Made by a program: the position numbers and the translations under genes
Shown here: piece after piece, positions 1 through 9,909 of the stretch
Layout of the letters: every line of letters begins with the position of its first letter
Numbering within the stretch: position 1 is the first letter of the stretch
Source of the DNA: Pseudomonas sp. EpS/L25
GTDB lineage: Bacteria > Pseudomonadota > Gammaproteobacteria > Pseudomonadales > Pseudomonadaceae
Assembly: GCF_001512295.1 (NCBI RefSeq)
Contig: NZ_LNUP01000011.1
Coordinates: forward strand, 122,226 to 186,225
DNA length: 64,000 bases
Direction: 5' to 3'
The notes under the pieces: generated by a model
The model's input: the letters and a program-made list of their open reading frames with translations, nothing else
Told to the model about the DNA's origin: nothing
Database searches by the model: none

Positions 1-2
1 TG

Positions 3-575
3 AACTTTGAATTCAAACATGGCGAACGAGTTGGCTTAATTGGTCACAACGGCTCGGGCAAAACCACCTTACTAAGAGCTCTTTCTGGCGTTTACTCGCC
101 CGTTAGAGGTCACCTGTCGGTACAGGGTCGCGTTGCATCCTTATTAGATGTTTCGATGGGTTTAGATCCTGATGCTACAGGTTTCGAAAACATCTACCTC
201 AGAGGCATCATGGACGGCCTCAAGCCGTCAGTAATAAAGTCGAAAGTGGAGGAGATTGCCGAGTTCACGGAGCTTGGCGACTACTTGAACCTGCCCGTTC
301 GCACCTACTCGAGTGGAATGATGCTACGCCTGGCATTCGCCATTTCCACGAGCGTGGAAGCAGATATTCTGATAATGGACGAGTGGCTGAGCGTAGGTGA
401 TTCATCATTTAGTGCCAAGGCAGAGCAGCGTCTCGAAAAGCTCATCCATGGTGCTGGAATTTTAGTCATAGCCTCCCATAGCCAGGAGCTTATTGAGCGA
501 ATCTGTACTCGTGTAATACACCTTGAGCACGGAAAAATCATCAGGGACGAGCTGTTAGCAGATAGGGACGCCTAG
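3..575 (+). CDS. wzt: O-polysaccharide ABC transporter ATPase (Wzt/KpsT type), 5' truncated
   Basis: The reading frame is open from base 3, so the gene begins left of the window. It is the cytoplasmic ATPase that powers export of a lipid-linked polysaccharide through a Wzm-type permease, which is not in the window. Visible motifs are Walker A GHNGSGKT near base 50, the signature YSSGMMLRLAFAI, Walker B ILIMDEWLSVGD and the H-loop ASHSQ. The protein stops about 20 residues after the H-loop, so it lacks the C-terminal carbohydrate-binding domain of long Wzt proteins and resembles short KpsT-like ATPases. Codon use is AT-richer than in the rest of the chromosome. Function is confident; the exact exported polymer is not known. 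Confidence 0.9.
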   Translation, partial: NFEFKHGERVGLIGHNGSGKTTLLRALSGVYSPVRGHLSVQGRVASLLDVSMGLDPDATGFENIYLRGIMDGLKPSVIKSKVEEIAEFTELGDYLNLPVRTYSSGMMLRLAFAISTSVEADILIMDEWLSVGDSSFSAKAEQRLEKLIHGAGILVIASHSQELIERICTRVIHLEHGKIIRDELLADRDA

Positions 576-818
576 AAGAATAAACCCTGCTAGGAAGCAA
601 CAGTTCAGACATCTACTGGCACGCCAAATGAGGCGCCATAGTAACTGACCGATAGTAATGCTTGCTGCAAAAGCTGTACTCGATGTCAAGGTTAAATGAT
701 CACAACGGGTAGAGACGTACGTACAAGCGAAGGAATACGTCCTGCAGCTTTGAAAAAGCTTATCCGGAGACACGGCATTTGGTACTGACGTTAGCTGCCT
801 TTCACTAGAGATGAACAC

Positions 819-2384
819 ATGATCAGCATTCTAGCTTCAGATCCCTTCAGATCAGCCGTAGAGCGAGTACAGGCGGCGCTCCGGCGCTCGGTCAGCTATC
901 CAATGGTTGAGAGCATCAGTCTGGCAAAACTGGATGACGTTGATTTTGTAGTGGCCATAAATCCAGATGCCCTACAAAGTCATGCGTTATGTCGCTGGAT
1001 AAAGACCTCTCATAAAAAGCTGATTTTACTGGGACGTGTCTCCAAAGAGCTTCAAATAGCACTAAATTTATCCGTAGGTGAATGGCCCGCTTCATATGAA
1101 AGCCTGGCACATAGTCCACAGGCTGTTAAAGGGCACACCGCGGAAAGTGCTGCTAAAGTTCGCTATCTACCCACAGCCCAAGCGCTAGGCGCCCAGAACT
1201 GGAGCCGCCCACTGGAGCGCTACGACTTCGCAGCCGAATGGAACAACCTCGGCTACGGTGCTGTTCGAATGGATGATTCGGAATGGGCAGCGGCTTCGCC
1301 ACTTCATGCTCCGACAGCAAATGAAATTGCTGTTATAGAAGCGAACAGTGAGACGTGGGCGACTTATAGCGCACTGTTCGACGAGCCTACGTATTCCACA
1401 CTCTGGATAAATCGTCCCGTTGGAACAATCGATTCCTTTGAATGGCGACTGGTGGAAAATTTTATCAGTCAATGGCGACATGATGAAGGGATCCCTTGCC
1501 GCCCAGTCCTTGGGGACATTCCCGATGGACATGACGCAGCAATCACAATGCGTTTGGACTGTGATGAGGACATTTCTTCTGCCAGACCATTGTGGGAAGC
1601 ATACAATGAAATGCAGGTTCCACTTTCGCTAGCCATTCATACCATGAATTTGCTAACAGACCAGCATGCGAGCTTCTTGAAAGAGTTTACATCTGCCAAA
1701 CAGGCAATCCTTTCCCACACCGCGACTCACGCCCCTCGCTGGGGAGAAAACTACGAGAATGCGCTGGGTGAAGGTTCAGTTTCACGTGATGCCATACGAA
1801 AGGCATGTGGTGAAGATGTCCGCTATGCGGTGTCGCCATTTCACCAATCTCCACCTTACGCCTTAGCTGCACTGTGTGATCTTGGCTATAAGGGTTGCGT
1901 AGGGGGGATTATCTGCAATGACCCTGAGTTTATTTTAGCAAGGGGCGGAGAGCTAGCAGGATTGCCTCGCGGCTTCATCGGGCATAGCCAGCAGTGCATG
2001 CTGCACGGAGACTGTCTGCTTACCGATGGAGATCCCCTGAGAGTTTACAAAGAGGCAGTCGATCTCGCCGTATGTACACGCAGTTTTTTCGGTTTTCTCG
2101 ACCACCCCTTCTCTCCGCGATATCAATATGGTTGGCAAGACGAGCACACGCGCATTCAACAGCACCGCAAACTGATCGAATACATTAGAAAAGCGGCAGT
2201 AAATCCAATATTTCTAGATGAGAATACTGCATTAGATTTTCAAGCCAGAAAATCGGCGCTGAGTATTATTAAAACCCAAAGAGGCTTCGAGCTGTCCGGA
2301 GACGACCAACTCGGCGCGCTACGTTTCACGATTGAGTATCGGGGTACGCTTTCTCGATTTGAGTCTGGAGCAATTCTAGTTTGA
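819..2384 (+). CDS. polysaccharide deacetylase-fold protein of unknown substrate
   Basis: This 521-residue protein has no signal peptide or obvious membrane segment. The middle part, roughly residues 235-420, reads like a NodB/CE4 deacetylase barrel: an LDCDED motif near residue 245 could supply the metal-binding aspartates and SHTATH near residue 298 matches the H-x3-H metal motif. The first 200 residues and the last 100 are not recognised. It follows wzt after 243 bases in which I recognise nothing, and its stop overlaps the wecB start, so it is translationally coupled to a sugar epimerase. An activity on a nucleotide- or lipid-linked sugar is an inference; a non-enzymatic relative is possible. 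Confidence 0.6.
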   Translation: MISILASDPFRSAVERVQAALRRSVSYPMVESISLAKLDDVDFVVAINPDALQSHALCRWIKTSHKKLILLGRVSKELQIALNLSVGEWPASYESLAHSPQAVKGHTAESAAKVRYLPTAQALGAQNWSRPLERYDFAAEWNNLGYGAVRMDDSEWAAASPLHAPTANEIAVIEANSETWATYSALFDEPTYSTLWINRPVGTIDSFEWRLVENFISQWRHDEGIPCRPVLGDIPDGHDAAITMRLDCDEDISSARPLWEAYNEMQVPLSLAIHTMNLLTDQHASFLKEFTSAKQAILSHTATHAPRWGENYENALGEGSVSRDAIRKACGEDVRYAVSPFHQSPPYALAALCDLGYKGCVGGIICNDPEFILARGGELAGLPRGFIGHSQQCMLHGDCLLTDGDPLRVYKEAVDLAVCTRSFFGFLDHPFSPRYQYGWQDEHTRIQQHRKLIEYIRKAAVNPIFLDENTALDFQARKSALSIIKTQRGFELSGDDQLGALRFTIEYRGTLSRFESGAILV

Positions 2385-3502
2385 ATATTTTCATCGTAGT
2401 CGGCACGCGCCCCGAAGTTATAAAAATGGCTCCAGTAATTGCAGCGTTGGTCTCTGTGGCCAAGGTTACCGTCTGCACCACAGGCCAGCATAGGGAAATG
2501 CTGGCGCAAGCTTTGAGCATATTCTCGCTAAAACCAGATGTCGTCTTGGATACCATGACACCGGGACAATCGTTGAACATCCTGGCCTCGCGGCAACTGG
2601 AGCTTTTGGATGCGGTGCTTGCCTCACACAAACCCGATTGGGTATTGGTTCAAGGGGACACGACCACTGCGCTTTGTGCCAGTATTGCGGCATTTCACAG
2701 AAGCATAAAAATCGGGCACGTCGAAGCAGGATTGAGAACGGGGGACCTCAAAAGTCCTTTTCCAGAAGAGGCGAACAGAAATCTTATCGCGAGAATCGCA
2801 AATTTACATTTCGCGCCAACCGAATCAGCAGCTGCAGCCCTGCGGACTGAAGGAATACCTTCCGAAAAGATTAAAGTTACAGGCAATACTGTAGTCGATG
2901 CCATTGAGCTGATGAAACCACGGCTGATGCATGACAGTAATGTTGAGGCCGGCAAGAAGCTATTTGATGAACACTTGCCGTTGGTGATTATCACCTGTCA
3001 CAGGCGAGAGAACTTTGGAAGCGTCCTAGAAAATATTTGCGAGATGCTAGCGAGGCTTTGCAAGCGCTATCCAAATCATCAATGGCTGTTTCCAGTTCAT
3101 TTGAATCCAAATGTACGCGAGCCGGTCATGCGTATATTGGGAAATATTCCGAATCTAAAGCTGATCGAGCCTGTCGACTACGTGACTAGTCTTTTCCTTA
3201 TCAGTAAAGCGTCCCTGGTGCTCAGCGACTCGGGCGGGATTCAAGAAGAGGCGCCTAGCTTTGGTACACCCGTTGTAGTGATGCGCGAGCATACGGAGCG
3301 CCGGGAAGGCATTGGGGCTGGTTTTGCCACCCTAGCAGGCCAAGAGCCAAAAACGATAGAAGCTGCGGTTCATCAGTGGCTGAGCGATCCAGCGGCTCGG
3401 AAACGTCTACAGGCGCTCCCAAACCCTTATGGGGATGGGCATGCTGCTAAAAGGATAGCAGAGTCGCTAATTCACAACCTCACACCTTCCTTCGACGACT
3501 GA
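2381..3502 (+). CDS. wecB: UDP-N-acetylglucosamine 2-epimerase, non-hydrolysing
   Basis: Interconverts UDP-GlcNAc and UDP-ManNAc in the cytoplasm to supply an amino sugar for surface polysaccharide. The 373-residue length is normal for the family. Family signatures are visible: GTRPEVIKMAPVI at the N-terminus, HVEAGLRTGD and PEEANR in the first domain, CHRREN in the hinge, and SDSGGIQEEAP followed by EHTERREG in the UDP-binding domain. The start is TTG at 2381, overlapping the upstream stop as TTGA. A close relative acting on a diacetamido sugar (WbpI type) cannot be excluded from sequence alone. Confidence 0.88.
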   Translation: MNIFIVVGTRPEVIKMAPVIAALVSVAKVTVCTTGQHREMLAQALSIFSLKPDVVLDTMTPGQSLNILASRQLELLDAVLASHKPDWVLVQGDTTTALCASIAAFHRSIKIGHVEAGLRTGDLKSPFPEEANRNLIARIANLHFAPTESAAAALRTEGIPSEKIKVTGNTVVDAIELMKPRLMHDSNVEAGKKLFDEHLPLVIITCHRRENFGSVLENICEMLARLCKRYPNHQWLFPVHLNPNVREPVMRILGNIPNLKLIEPVDYVTSLFLISKASLVLSDSGGIQEEAPSFGTPVVVMREHTERREGIGAGFATLAGQEPKTIEAAVHQWLSDPAARKRLQALPNPYGDGHAAKRIAESLIHNLTPSFDD

Positions 3503-3506
3503 GGTC

Positions 3507-4694
3507 ATGGTGCAATCTGACTATAGCTGCATTTTATTTTCGACAGCGGATTGGGATGAGCCGTATTGGACAAATAAACAACATACTGCCAAGGCCTTGG
3601 CCAATTTGGGTGTGCGCGTGTTGTATGTTGAAAGTGTCGGCCTAAGAGCACCAAAAGGTAATAGCAGAAGAGATTGGCAGCGTCTAAAAAGCCGGTTATT
3701 GAAAGGAATCAGTTCTCTTCTGAAGGGGGCAGTCCAGCGAGAAGCTAATGTATATGTTCTTTCACCTCTGCTAGTACCTGCTGGCTATCGACATCCCTTT
3801 TTAAGGAAGATAAATAAATTTCTTTTGCGTCTTGCTATCAGTCGATCACTATCCGCTCATTCGTTGATGTCCCCTTTAATATGGACGTATCATCCGTTCA
3901 TGATGGACATCTTTAGTAGAGAGCAATATAAATATTTGCTGTATCACTGTGTAGACGATCTCAGTGCAGTGCCAGGAATTGATCCTGTTTCGTTCAGAAG
4001 CGCCGAGCTTGAGCTCCTAAAGAGCGCGAAAGTTATCTTCGCTACGGCACCTGCTCTTGTTGAGCGTTGCCAACCTTATAATGATAGCGTCTATTATCTC
4101 CCAAACGTCGTCGACTTCGAGCATTTTAATAGCACCACGAGCAAGAGCGCTCTTCCAGCCGACCTCGTCCACATTCCGTTACCACGCCTTATTTATCATG
4201 GCGTGTTGTCTGACTTTAAAATTAATTTCTCTCTGCTACACGAAAGCGCCCAGGCGAGGCCTGACTGGAGCTGGATTTTTATTGGAGAGCAGCGTGAAGG
4301 GCAGAGCAGTAAAGAAGTGGAGCGATTAAAAAAACTTCCAAACGTATACTTTTTAGGCTATCGATCCTATGCAGAGATTCCGCGCTACTTAAACCACTCG
4401 AGCGTGGGATTGTTACCAACTCTTGTCAACGACTATACCAAATCAATGTTCCCGATGAAATTTTTCGAGTACATTGCGGCAGGCCTGCCCGTCGTATCCA
4501 CTTCACTGGATGCCCTTTTGCAACACCGTCCTTCAGCACTCGAGTTTGGCGATAGCGCTAAGTCTTTCTGCCAGGCTATTGAGACACAACTAAAAGCAGG
4601 AAAAATATCTCCGGAAAACGCATTGGAGATAATAGGGAAGAATACGTGGCGTGACAGGACCCGAAAGATGTTGGAGCACCTTGTCGAAGATTAA
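3507..4694 (+). CDS. glycosyltransferase, GT-B fold
   Basis: A 395-residue cytoplasmic glycosyltransferase without signal peptide. The C-terminal half has the donor-binding pattern of GT1/GT4 enzymes, with MFPMKFFEYIAAGLPVVSTS near residue 315 carrying the E-x-x-A-x-G-x-P-V-V signature. The centre contains YHCVDDLSAVPG, a segment often seen in bacterial polysaccharide GT-B enzymes. It starts five bases after wecB and closes the rightward gene group, then converges on rmd across 108 bases with no clear terminator. Donor and acceptor are not deducible. Confidence 0.8.
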   Translation: MVQSDYSCILFSTADWDEPYWTNKQHTAKALANLGVRVLYVESVGLRAPKGNSRRDWQRLKSRLLKGISSLLKGAVQREANVYVLSPLLVPAGYRHPFLRKINKFLLRLAISRSLSAHSLMSPLIWTYHPFMMDIFSREQYKYLLYHCVDDLSAVPGIDPVSFRSAELELLKSAKVIFATAPALVERCQPYNDSVYYLPNVVDFEHFNSTTSKSALPADLVHIPLPRLIYHGVLSDFKINFSLLHESAQARPDWSWIFIGEQREGQSSKEVERLKKLPNVYFLGYRSYAEIPRYLNHSSVGLLPTLVNDYTKSMFPMKFFEYIAAGLPVVSTSLDALLQHRPSALEFGDSAKSFCQAIETQLKAGKISPENALEIIGKNTWRDRTRKMLEHLVED

Positions 4695-4802
4695 GCCCCA
4701 GATCCATCTGAATGGCATAGAGCCAGAGCCTTAACCTGTCTAGAGAAACATAGATTTATTTTGATTAGGGGCTTTAAATTCCAGCACGCTTATCTTTGCA
4801 CT

Positions 4803-5696
4803 CTAACTTTCGAGCATCCATTGCAAAGTCTTTTCCAATGGCGGCGTATGCCAATCCCCAATGATACCTTTGAGCTTCTCTGAGCTTCCCGACAAAGATC
4901 TTACTTCGTTTTTTCGGACAAAGTCGGGATTTATTTTCACAGTTAGTCTATGACCGGTCAGGCCCTCAACCATGTCTAAAACTTCTCGGAGAGAAAAAGT
5001 CTTTCCAGAACAAATATTAACGGTCTCACCGATCGGCTTTTCCTCGATCAATCTACGATAGGCATGAACCACCGATCGAACATCAGAAAAATCTCGGTAG
5101 ACATCTATATTGCCTAATTCGATAACTGATGCTTTTTGCCTGAAATGACCTACTATCTTCGGTAAAAGGAAGGTTTCCTTTTGACCTACACCTGTATAGT
5201 TAAATGGTCGTGCGATGATGATAGGTAGTTGATCTAGCCAAAGCCTAGCCATATGCTCCATAGCCAACTTGCTGACCGCATAGTCATTCGCTGGGCATGG
5301 AGCGGTAGACTCCTTAAGCACACCGCCTTCTAGATTTCCATAAACGTTGGAACTACTAGCTAACAGGATCGCATCGGGAATCCTTGGAGAAGCAGCCAGC
5401 GCCGCTAGCAGATTTCGACTACCAATAAGGTTAATCTTATAAATAGCATCTGCATTGCCATGCCCTACAAAAGCGATCCCAGCCAAATGTATGACAACAT
5501 TGGGAGAAACCAAGTCAATCCAAGCCGATAACGCACTGGTATCGAGCAGATCGACTTTCCTGTAGGTCGGATCGCCGCGTTTATCTCGCGTTCCTATACC
5601 GAACACCTCCCAGCCAGCAGCTTCCATTTCTGAACGCAGGTACTGTCCTGTGAAGCCCTCGATACCGGTAATCAAGGCACGGCGCTGACGATTCAT
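4803..5696 (-). CDS. rmd: GDP-4-dehydro-6-deoxy-mannose reductase
   Basis: Short-chain dehydrogenase that reduces the Gmd product, giving GDP-D-rhamnose. The 297 residues start with the NAD(P)-binding TGIEGFTGQYL segment, and the catalytic Y-x3-K is YAVSK with ARPFNYTGVGQ downstream, the pattern seen in Rmd proteins. It starts one base after gmd ends on the same strand, so the pair is cotranscribed. Reductases that make the 6-deoxy-talose isomer (Tld) look similar, so the stereochemistry of the product is inferred from family resemblance and from the Pseudomonas A-band precedent. Confidence 0.8.
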   Translation of the reverse strand: MNRQRRALITGIEGFTGQYLRSEMEAAGWEVFGIGTRDKRGDPTYRKVDLLDTSALSAWIDLVSPNVVIHLAGIAFVGHGNADAIYKINLIGSRNLLAALAASPRIPDAILLASSSNVYGNLEGGVLKESTAPCPANDYAVSKLAMEHMARLWLDQLPIIIARPFNYTGVGQKETFLLPKIVGHFRQKASVIELGNIDVYRDFSDVRSVVHAYRRLIEEKPIGETVNICSGKTFSLREVLDMVEGLTGHRLTVKINPDFVRKNEVRSLSGSSEKLKGIIGDWHTPPLEKTLQWMLES

Positions 5697-5697
5697 A

Positions 5698-6738
<1,041 letters not shown>

Positions 6739-6757
6739 TTATTCCCCCCTTGGCTAA

Positions 6758-7996
6758 TTAGACAATTTCTATTTCAGGAAATGGGAAGATGAACCTACCG
6801 CCAGACGCAAGATACTCTTTCTCACGACGCAGGATGCCATCTTTAAAGTGCCAAGGTAGAACAAGGAAATAATCCGGCTTCATTGCTCGTGCCTCTTCTT
6901 CCGATATGATCGGAATATGACTGCCCGGCGTGAAGCGGCCAAACTTTTCAGTATTGATTTCAGCAACATAAGGAATGTCGCTCGCGGTCAGGCCGCAAAA
7001 TTGCAACACCACGTTGCCTTTGGTGGAAGCACCATAGCCAAAGACCTTTTTACCATCTGCTGTCAGGCTACGAATCAGTCGTGTCAAATCATCGCGGTGG
7101 CGGAACACACGCTCTTCAAACTCGCGATAGGGACGGGGGGTATTCAGGCCCATCCGCTCTTCTTGTTCCAGCAACCAGTCGATAACTGGCTGATTCGAGC
7201 GGAGCGTCTTGTTGGTTTTTCTCGCGGCGGTGACAGCGAAACTACCACCGTTCACTGCGTTCATTACGACATCCACGAGCCTCAGACCAGCTGCCTCCAG
7301 GATCGTTTTAACAACTTGCAGCGAATAATATTCTAGGTGCTCATGGCAGATTGTATCGTAAGAATTTAGACGTAGCATCGATGGCATATAGCTTTGCTCA
7401 AAATGCCAGATACCGTCCTCTGCAAGGATCGACTCGATTTGACGCGCAAACTCAATCGGCGCCTCAAGATCATAAAACATTGCGATTGAGGTAACGATCT
7501 TTGCAGACTTTTTCTCAACCGAGCGATACGCATCAGCGGAGAAAAAGTCGGGAACCAACGTCACATCGGACGGGTAGTACTCACTGAACTTCTTACCGGT
7601 TGGGTCGATACCAATACGGCGTATGCCTTGACTTTTGTAAGCCTTCAACGTCGTGCAGTCATTACTACCGATGTCCAGCACAACATCGCCACTCGATAGT
7701 GGGTTCAGACGCTCAAGATAGGCTATCTTGTCAGTCAGATGGTTTACCATCGACTGATTAAGGCCCGATCGATAGCCGTAATTGTCACCGTACATTTCGG
7801 ACGGCTCATAGGAGTGCGCTAGCTGCAGCAAACCGCTCTTGGGGGACCATACCAGCTCCAGCGGGCCAACCGTGACCGGCTCATTCACAGATCGCGGAAA
7901 TACGCCGGTGAGAGCTTGGTGCCCTAGGTTCAAGACGGAGACCAGATTTTCATCTTGCCCAACTCGACACTTCGAGATTCTCTTATAGGAACTCAT
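6758..7996 (-). CDS. sugar C-methyltransferase-like SAM enzyme with lost zinc cysteines
   Basis: A 412-residue three-part methyltransferase of the TylCIII/NovU type. Residues 8-65 correspond to the small N-terminal zinc domain, residues 100-210 to the SAM fold (VLDIGSNDCTTLKAYK), and residues 250-410 to the C-terminal domain with FGYGASTKGNV, a hallmark of this family. In ordinary members four cysteines in two CxxC pairs hold zinc; here the first pair reads CRVG and the second WSPKSG, so only one cysteine remains. It could methylate the 4-keto intermediate from Gmd or a related sugar. Adjacent to gmd/rmd in the same operon. Confidence 0.78.
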   Translation of the reverse strand: MSSYKRISKCRVGQDENLVSVLNLGHQALTGVFPRSVNEPVTVGPLELVWSPKSGLLQLAHSYEPSEMYGDNYGYRSGLNQSMVNHLTDKIAYLERLNPLSSGDVVLDIGSNDCTTLKAYKSQGIRRIGIDPTGKKFSEYYPSDVTLVPDFFSADAYRSVEKKSAKIVTSIAMFYDLEAPIEFARQIESILAEDGIWHFEQSYMPSMLRLNSYDTICHEHLEYYSLQVVKTILEAAGLRLVDVVMNAVNGGSFAVTAARKTNKTLRSNQPVIDWLLEQEERMGLNTPRPYREFEERVFRHRDDLTRLIRSLTADGKKVFGYGASTKGNVVLQFCGLTASDIPYVAEINTEKFGRFTPGSHIPIISEEEARAMKPDYFLVLPWHFKDGILRREKEYLASGGRFIFPFPEIEIV

Positions 7997-8012
7997 TGCA
8001 CACTCCGAGATG

Positions 8013-8669
8013 TTATTTCAAGGTAACTTTAAACGGAATCGCCTTGTCGGCGACGGATTTTACGGCATCCCACTCAGGCGCGACCAGGATAAACGAACGG
8101 CCTTTAGATTTCTCTAGCTTTATCTTTTCCAATACTTTTTCTATGAATTCTTTATCGCAGCCGAATAGGCGCTCGTCAATCAGAACTATCTTTTCGCTGG
8201 AAAATAGCACTTCAGCAATAGAAAGTCGGGTCTTTTCAACCCACGAAAGGTCATTAGGAGCAATATTCGCCTGTGCGAAAAGGTCAGAAAAAGACATCAG
8301 CGCTTCAAAGTCTGGCCGATGGCGATAAGCACGTTCGATTGTAGCGCCAGTTTTTTTCTCAAAGCACCGCTGTGTTGATATCAGTCCATCGCTTTTTATT
8401 ATGATACCGGATGCGATCTTTGAACGGGCTTCTATGGCATTTAAAAGACCTAACCCCACAAAACTGTCACGCCCGCAGATGGCGTAACACTGGGCTTCCT
8501 GCAAAGAGAGATTTCTAAATTCACAGATCAATCCTTCACGCGCAGGAAGAAATCCATCTCGATTACCAAGCATCTTCAGCTTGCTTGCCATCCAATCCCA
8601 AAAGGCTGTGGAAGGTCTTGGAAATTTAAGGGTCAAGTCTTTGATACTGAGCAATGGTAAGCTTTTCAT
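8013..8669 (-). CDS. degenerate ABC ATPase-like protein of the polysaccharide-export family
   Basis: A 218-residue protein with the layout of a Wzt/KpsT nucleotide-binding domain but broken motifs. The N-terminal LLSIKDLTLKFPRPS is typical. Walker A is GRDSFVGLGLL, without the lysine and the Ser/Thr that bind nucleotide. The signature is LSWVEKTRL in place of LSGG, and the H-loop histidine is replaced (VAPEW). Walker B, KIVLIDERLFGCD, is still intact. It is full length, has no frameshift, and abuts the beta-helix gene, so it looks maintained and not like a decaying pseudogene. A regulatory or scaffolding partner of the real ATPase is an inference. Confidence 0.65.
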   Translation of the reverse strand: MKSLPLLSIKDLTLKFPRPSTAFWDWMASKLKMLGNRDGFLPAREGLICEFRNLSLQEAQCYAICGRDSFVGLGLLNAIEARSKIASGIIIKSDGLISTQRCFEKKTGATIERAYRHRPDFEALMSFSDLFAQANIAPNDLSWVEKTRLSIAEVLFSSEKIVLIDERLFGCDKEFIEKVLEKIKLEKSKGRSFILVAPEWDAVKSVADKAIPFKVTLK

Positions 8670-9827
8670 TCAAACCTCTAGGTTATTCACAATAAAGGCC
8701 TGTTGCGGACGAGACTTTATTGCACCTTGACGATTAGGTTCAAATGCATTTCCAACGATAATGGCCCGTTTTGAATTCTCTAACCCGGTCAAACCATACG
8801 ACTGAGTATTTTGATATCCCGAAAATGCACCGATCGTGCTATTACGAACAGCCAACATGTCACAGGCGTCTTGGATCGAAATACCGGAAGACACTCCATC
8901 CCTGCCATTTCCAGCGATACTGCAGCTGTCAAAACTAATCATAGAAACTCTGCCAATGAACACACCGTCTCCACCATTCCCGTAGAGACGCGTACCAATG
9001 AATTTTATATCATCAACAGCGCTGCTTTCACCGCTGGCGTTGGCAAGAATTCCATGACCTTGGTTGCTACATGACCAGTCGCCGGAAGACTGGATGCGCC
9101 GTACAGTCCCACTAGACCCTGAATCTATTAGTATTCCATGCCCTACGCAATTATCGATCGCGTTATTGCATAGAAATCCATGTTCCAAAGTCATATTGTC
9201 GAGAGCCAACAAGTGCAGACCTGTCTTACAATGAAATATTCCGCACTGATCGATCCAGAAACCCTGTGAATTTGCAATACGAACGCCTACTTCGCAGGGT
9301 GCAATTTGCTTTCGGCTTTGTACGAATACGCGCTGCAGGTACTGATCGTTATGGATCCCATTACCGTGGATAAGAATACCGATACCGGTAACCGCTGCCG
9401 GATCCAGAATCTCGCAATCGGTGATGTATAGAAAACTCGAATCATAGGCATCGATACCGCAATGCATGTTCGCAATCAAGCAGTTCGATATTCTTACATC
9501 GTAGCCACGGCTTAGCCTTATCCCAGCACCGCCATGCAATGTTTTTCGAGTATTGATAGACAGGTTCGATATATCAATACGGGATACCTGGCCATTAGGG
9601 CTACCCACTTCAAATGCACACCCTTGTGGTGAATCGACTATTAATCGAGTCACCTCGCGCCCTGCGCCTCTTACACTAATAGGTCCATTTTCGATACGGA
9701 TAGTATTGCGCAAAAAAATATCGCCTGGCGGCAATACAATTTCTCCGCCACCTTTCGGAAGGAGGCTGATCATACGATTTATGGCAGCGGAACAATCGGT
9801 GTAGCCGTCGGCAATAAGATGGATCAT
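8670..9827 (-). CDS. right-handed parallel beta-helix protein
   Basis: A 385-residue protein whose start, DGYTDCSAAINRMI followed by GGGEIVLPPGDIFLRNTI, is the conserved opening of pectate-lyase/GH28-like beta-helices. About ten further turns follow as irregular 20-25 residue repeats rich in N, G, I and V (for example GIGILIHGNGIH, GHGILIDSGSSG, GDGVFIG). No signal peptide is present, so it appears cytoplasmic unless secreted by an unusual route. It abuts the degenerate ABC gene. Relatives include polysaccharide lyases, epimerases and phage-tail-like hydrolases; catalytic residues cannot be assigned. A role in processing the nascent polysaccharide is inferred from context. Confidence 0.7.
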   Translation of the reverse strand: MIHLIADGYTDCSAAINRMISLLPKGGGEIVLPPGDIFLRNTIRIENGPISVRGAGREVTRLIVDSPQGCAFEVGSPNGQVSRIDISNLSINTRKTLHGGAGIRLSRGYDVRISNCLIANMHCGIDAYDSSFLYITDCEILDPAAVTGIGILIHGNGIHNDQYLQRVFVQSRKQIAPCEVGVRIANSQGFWIDQCGIFHCKTGLHLLALDNMTLEHGFLCNNAIDNCVGHGILIDSGSSGTVRRIQSSGDWSCSNQGHGILANASGESSAVDDIKFIGTRLYGNGGDGVFIGRVSMISFDSCSIAGNGRDGVSSGISIQDACDMLAVRNSTIGAFSGYQNTQSYGLTGLENSKRAIIVGNAFEPNRQGAIKSRPQQAFIVNNLEV

Positions 9828-9909
9828 GTTAACTCTACGAATTTACGGACTATTGGAGCTTCCGCCTGTTCATTATCAAATCGATGCCATGCGTAGCGTC
9901 GTACGCCCC

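Noticed and set aside
696..788. 31-codon frame in the wzt downstream gap
   Set aside because: No ribosome site and no recognisable family; equally likely by chance in 243 bases.
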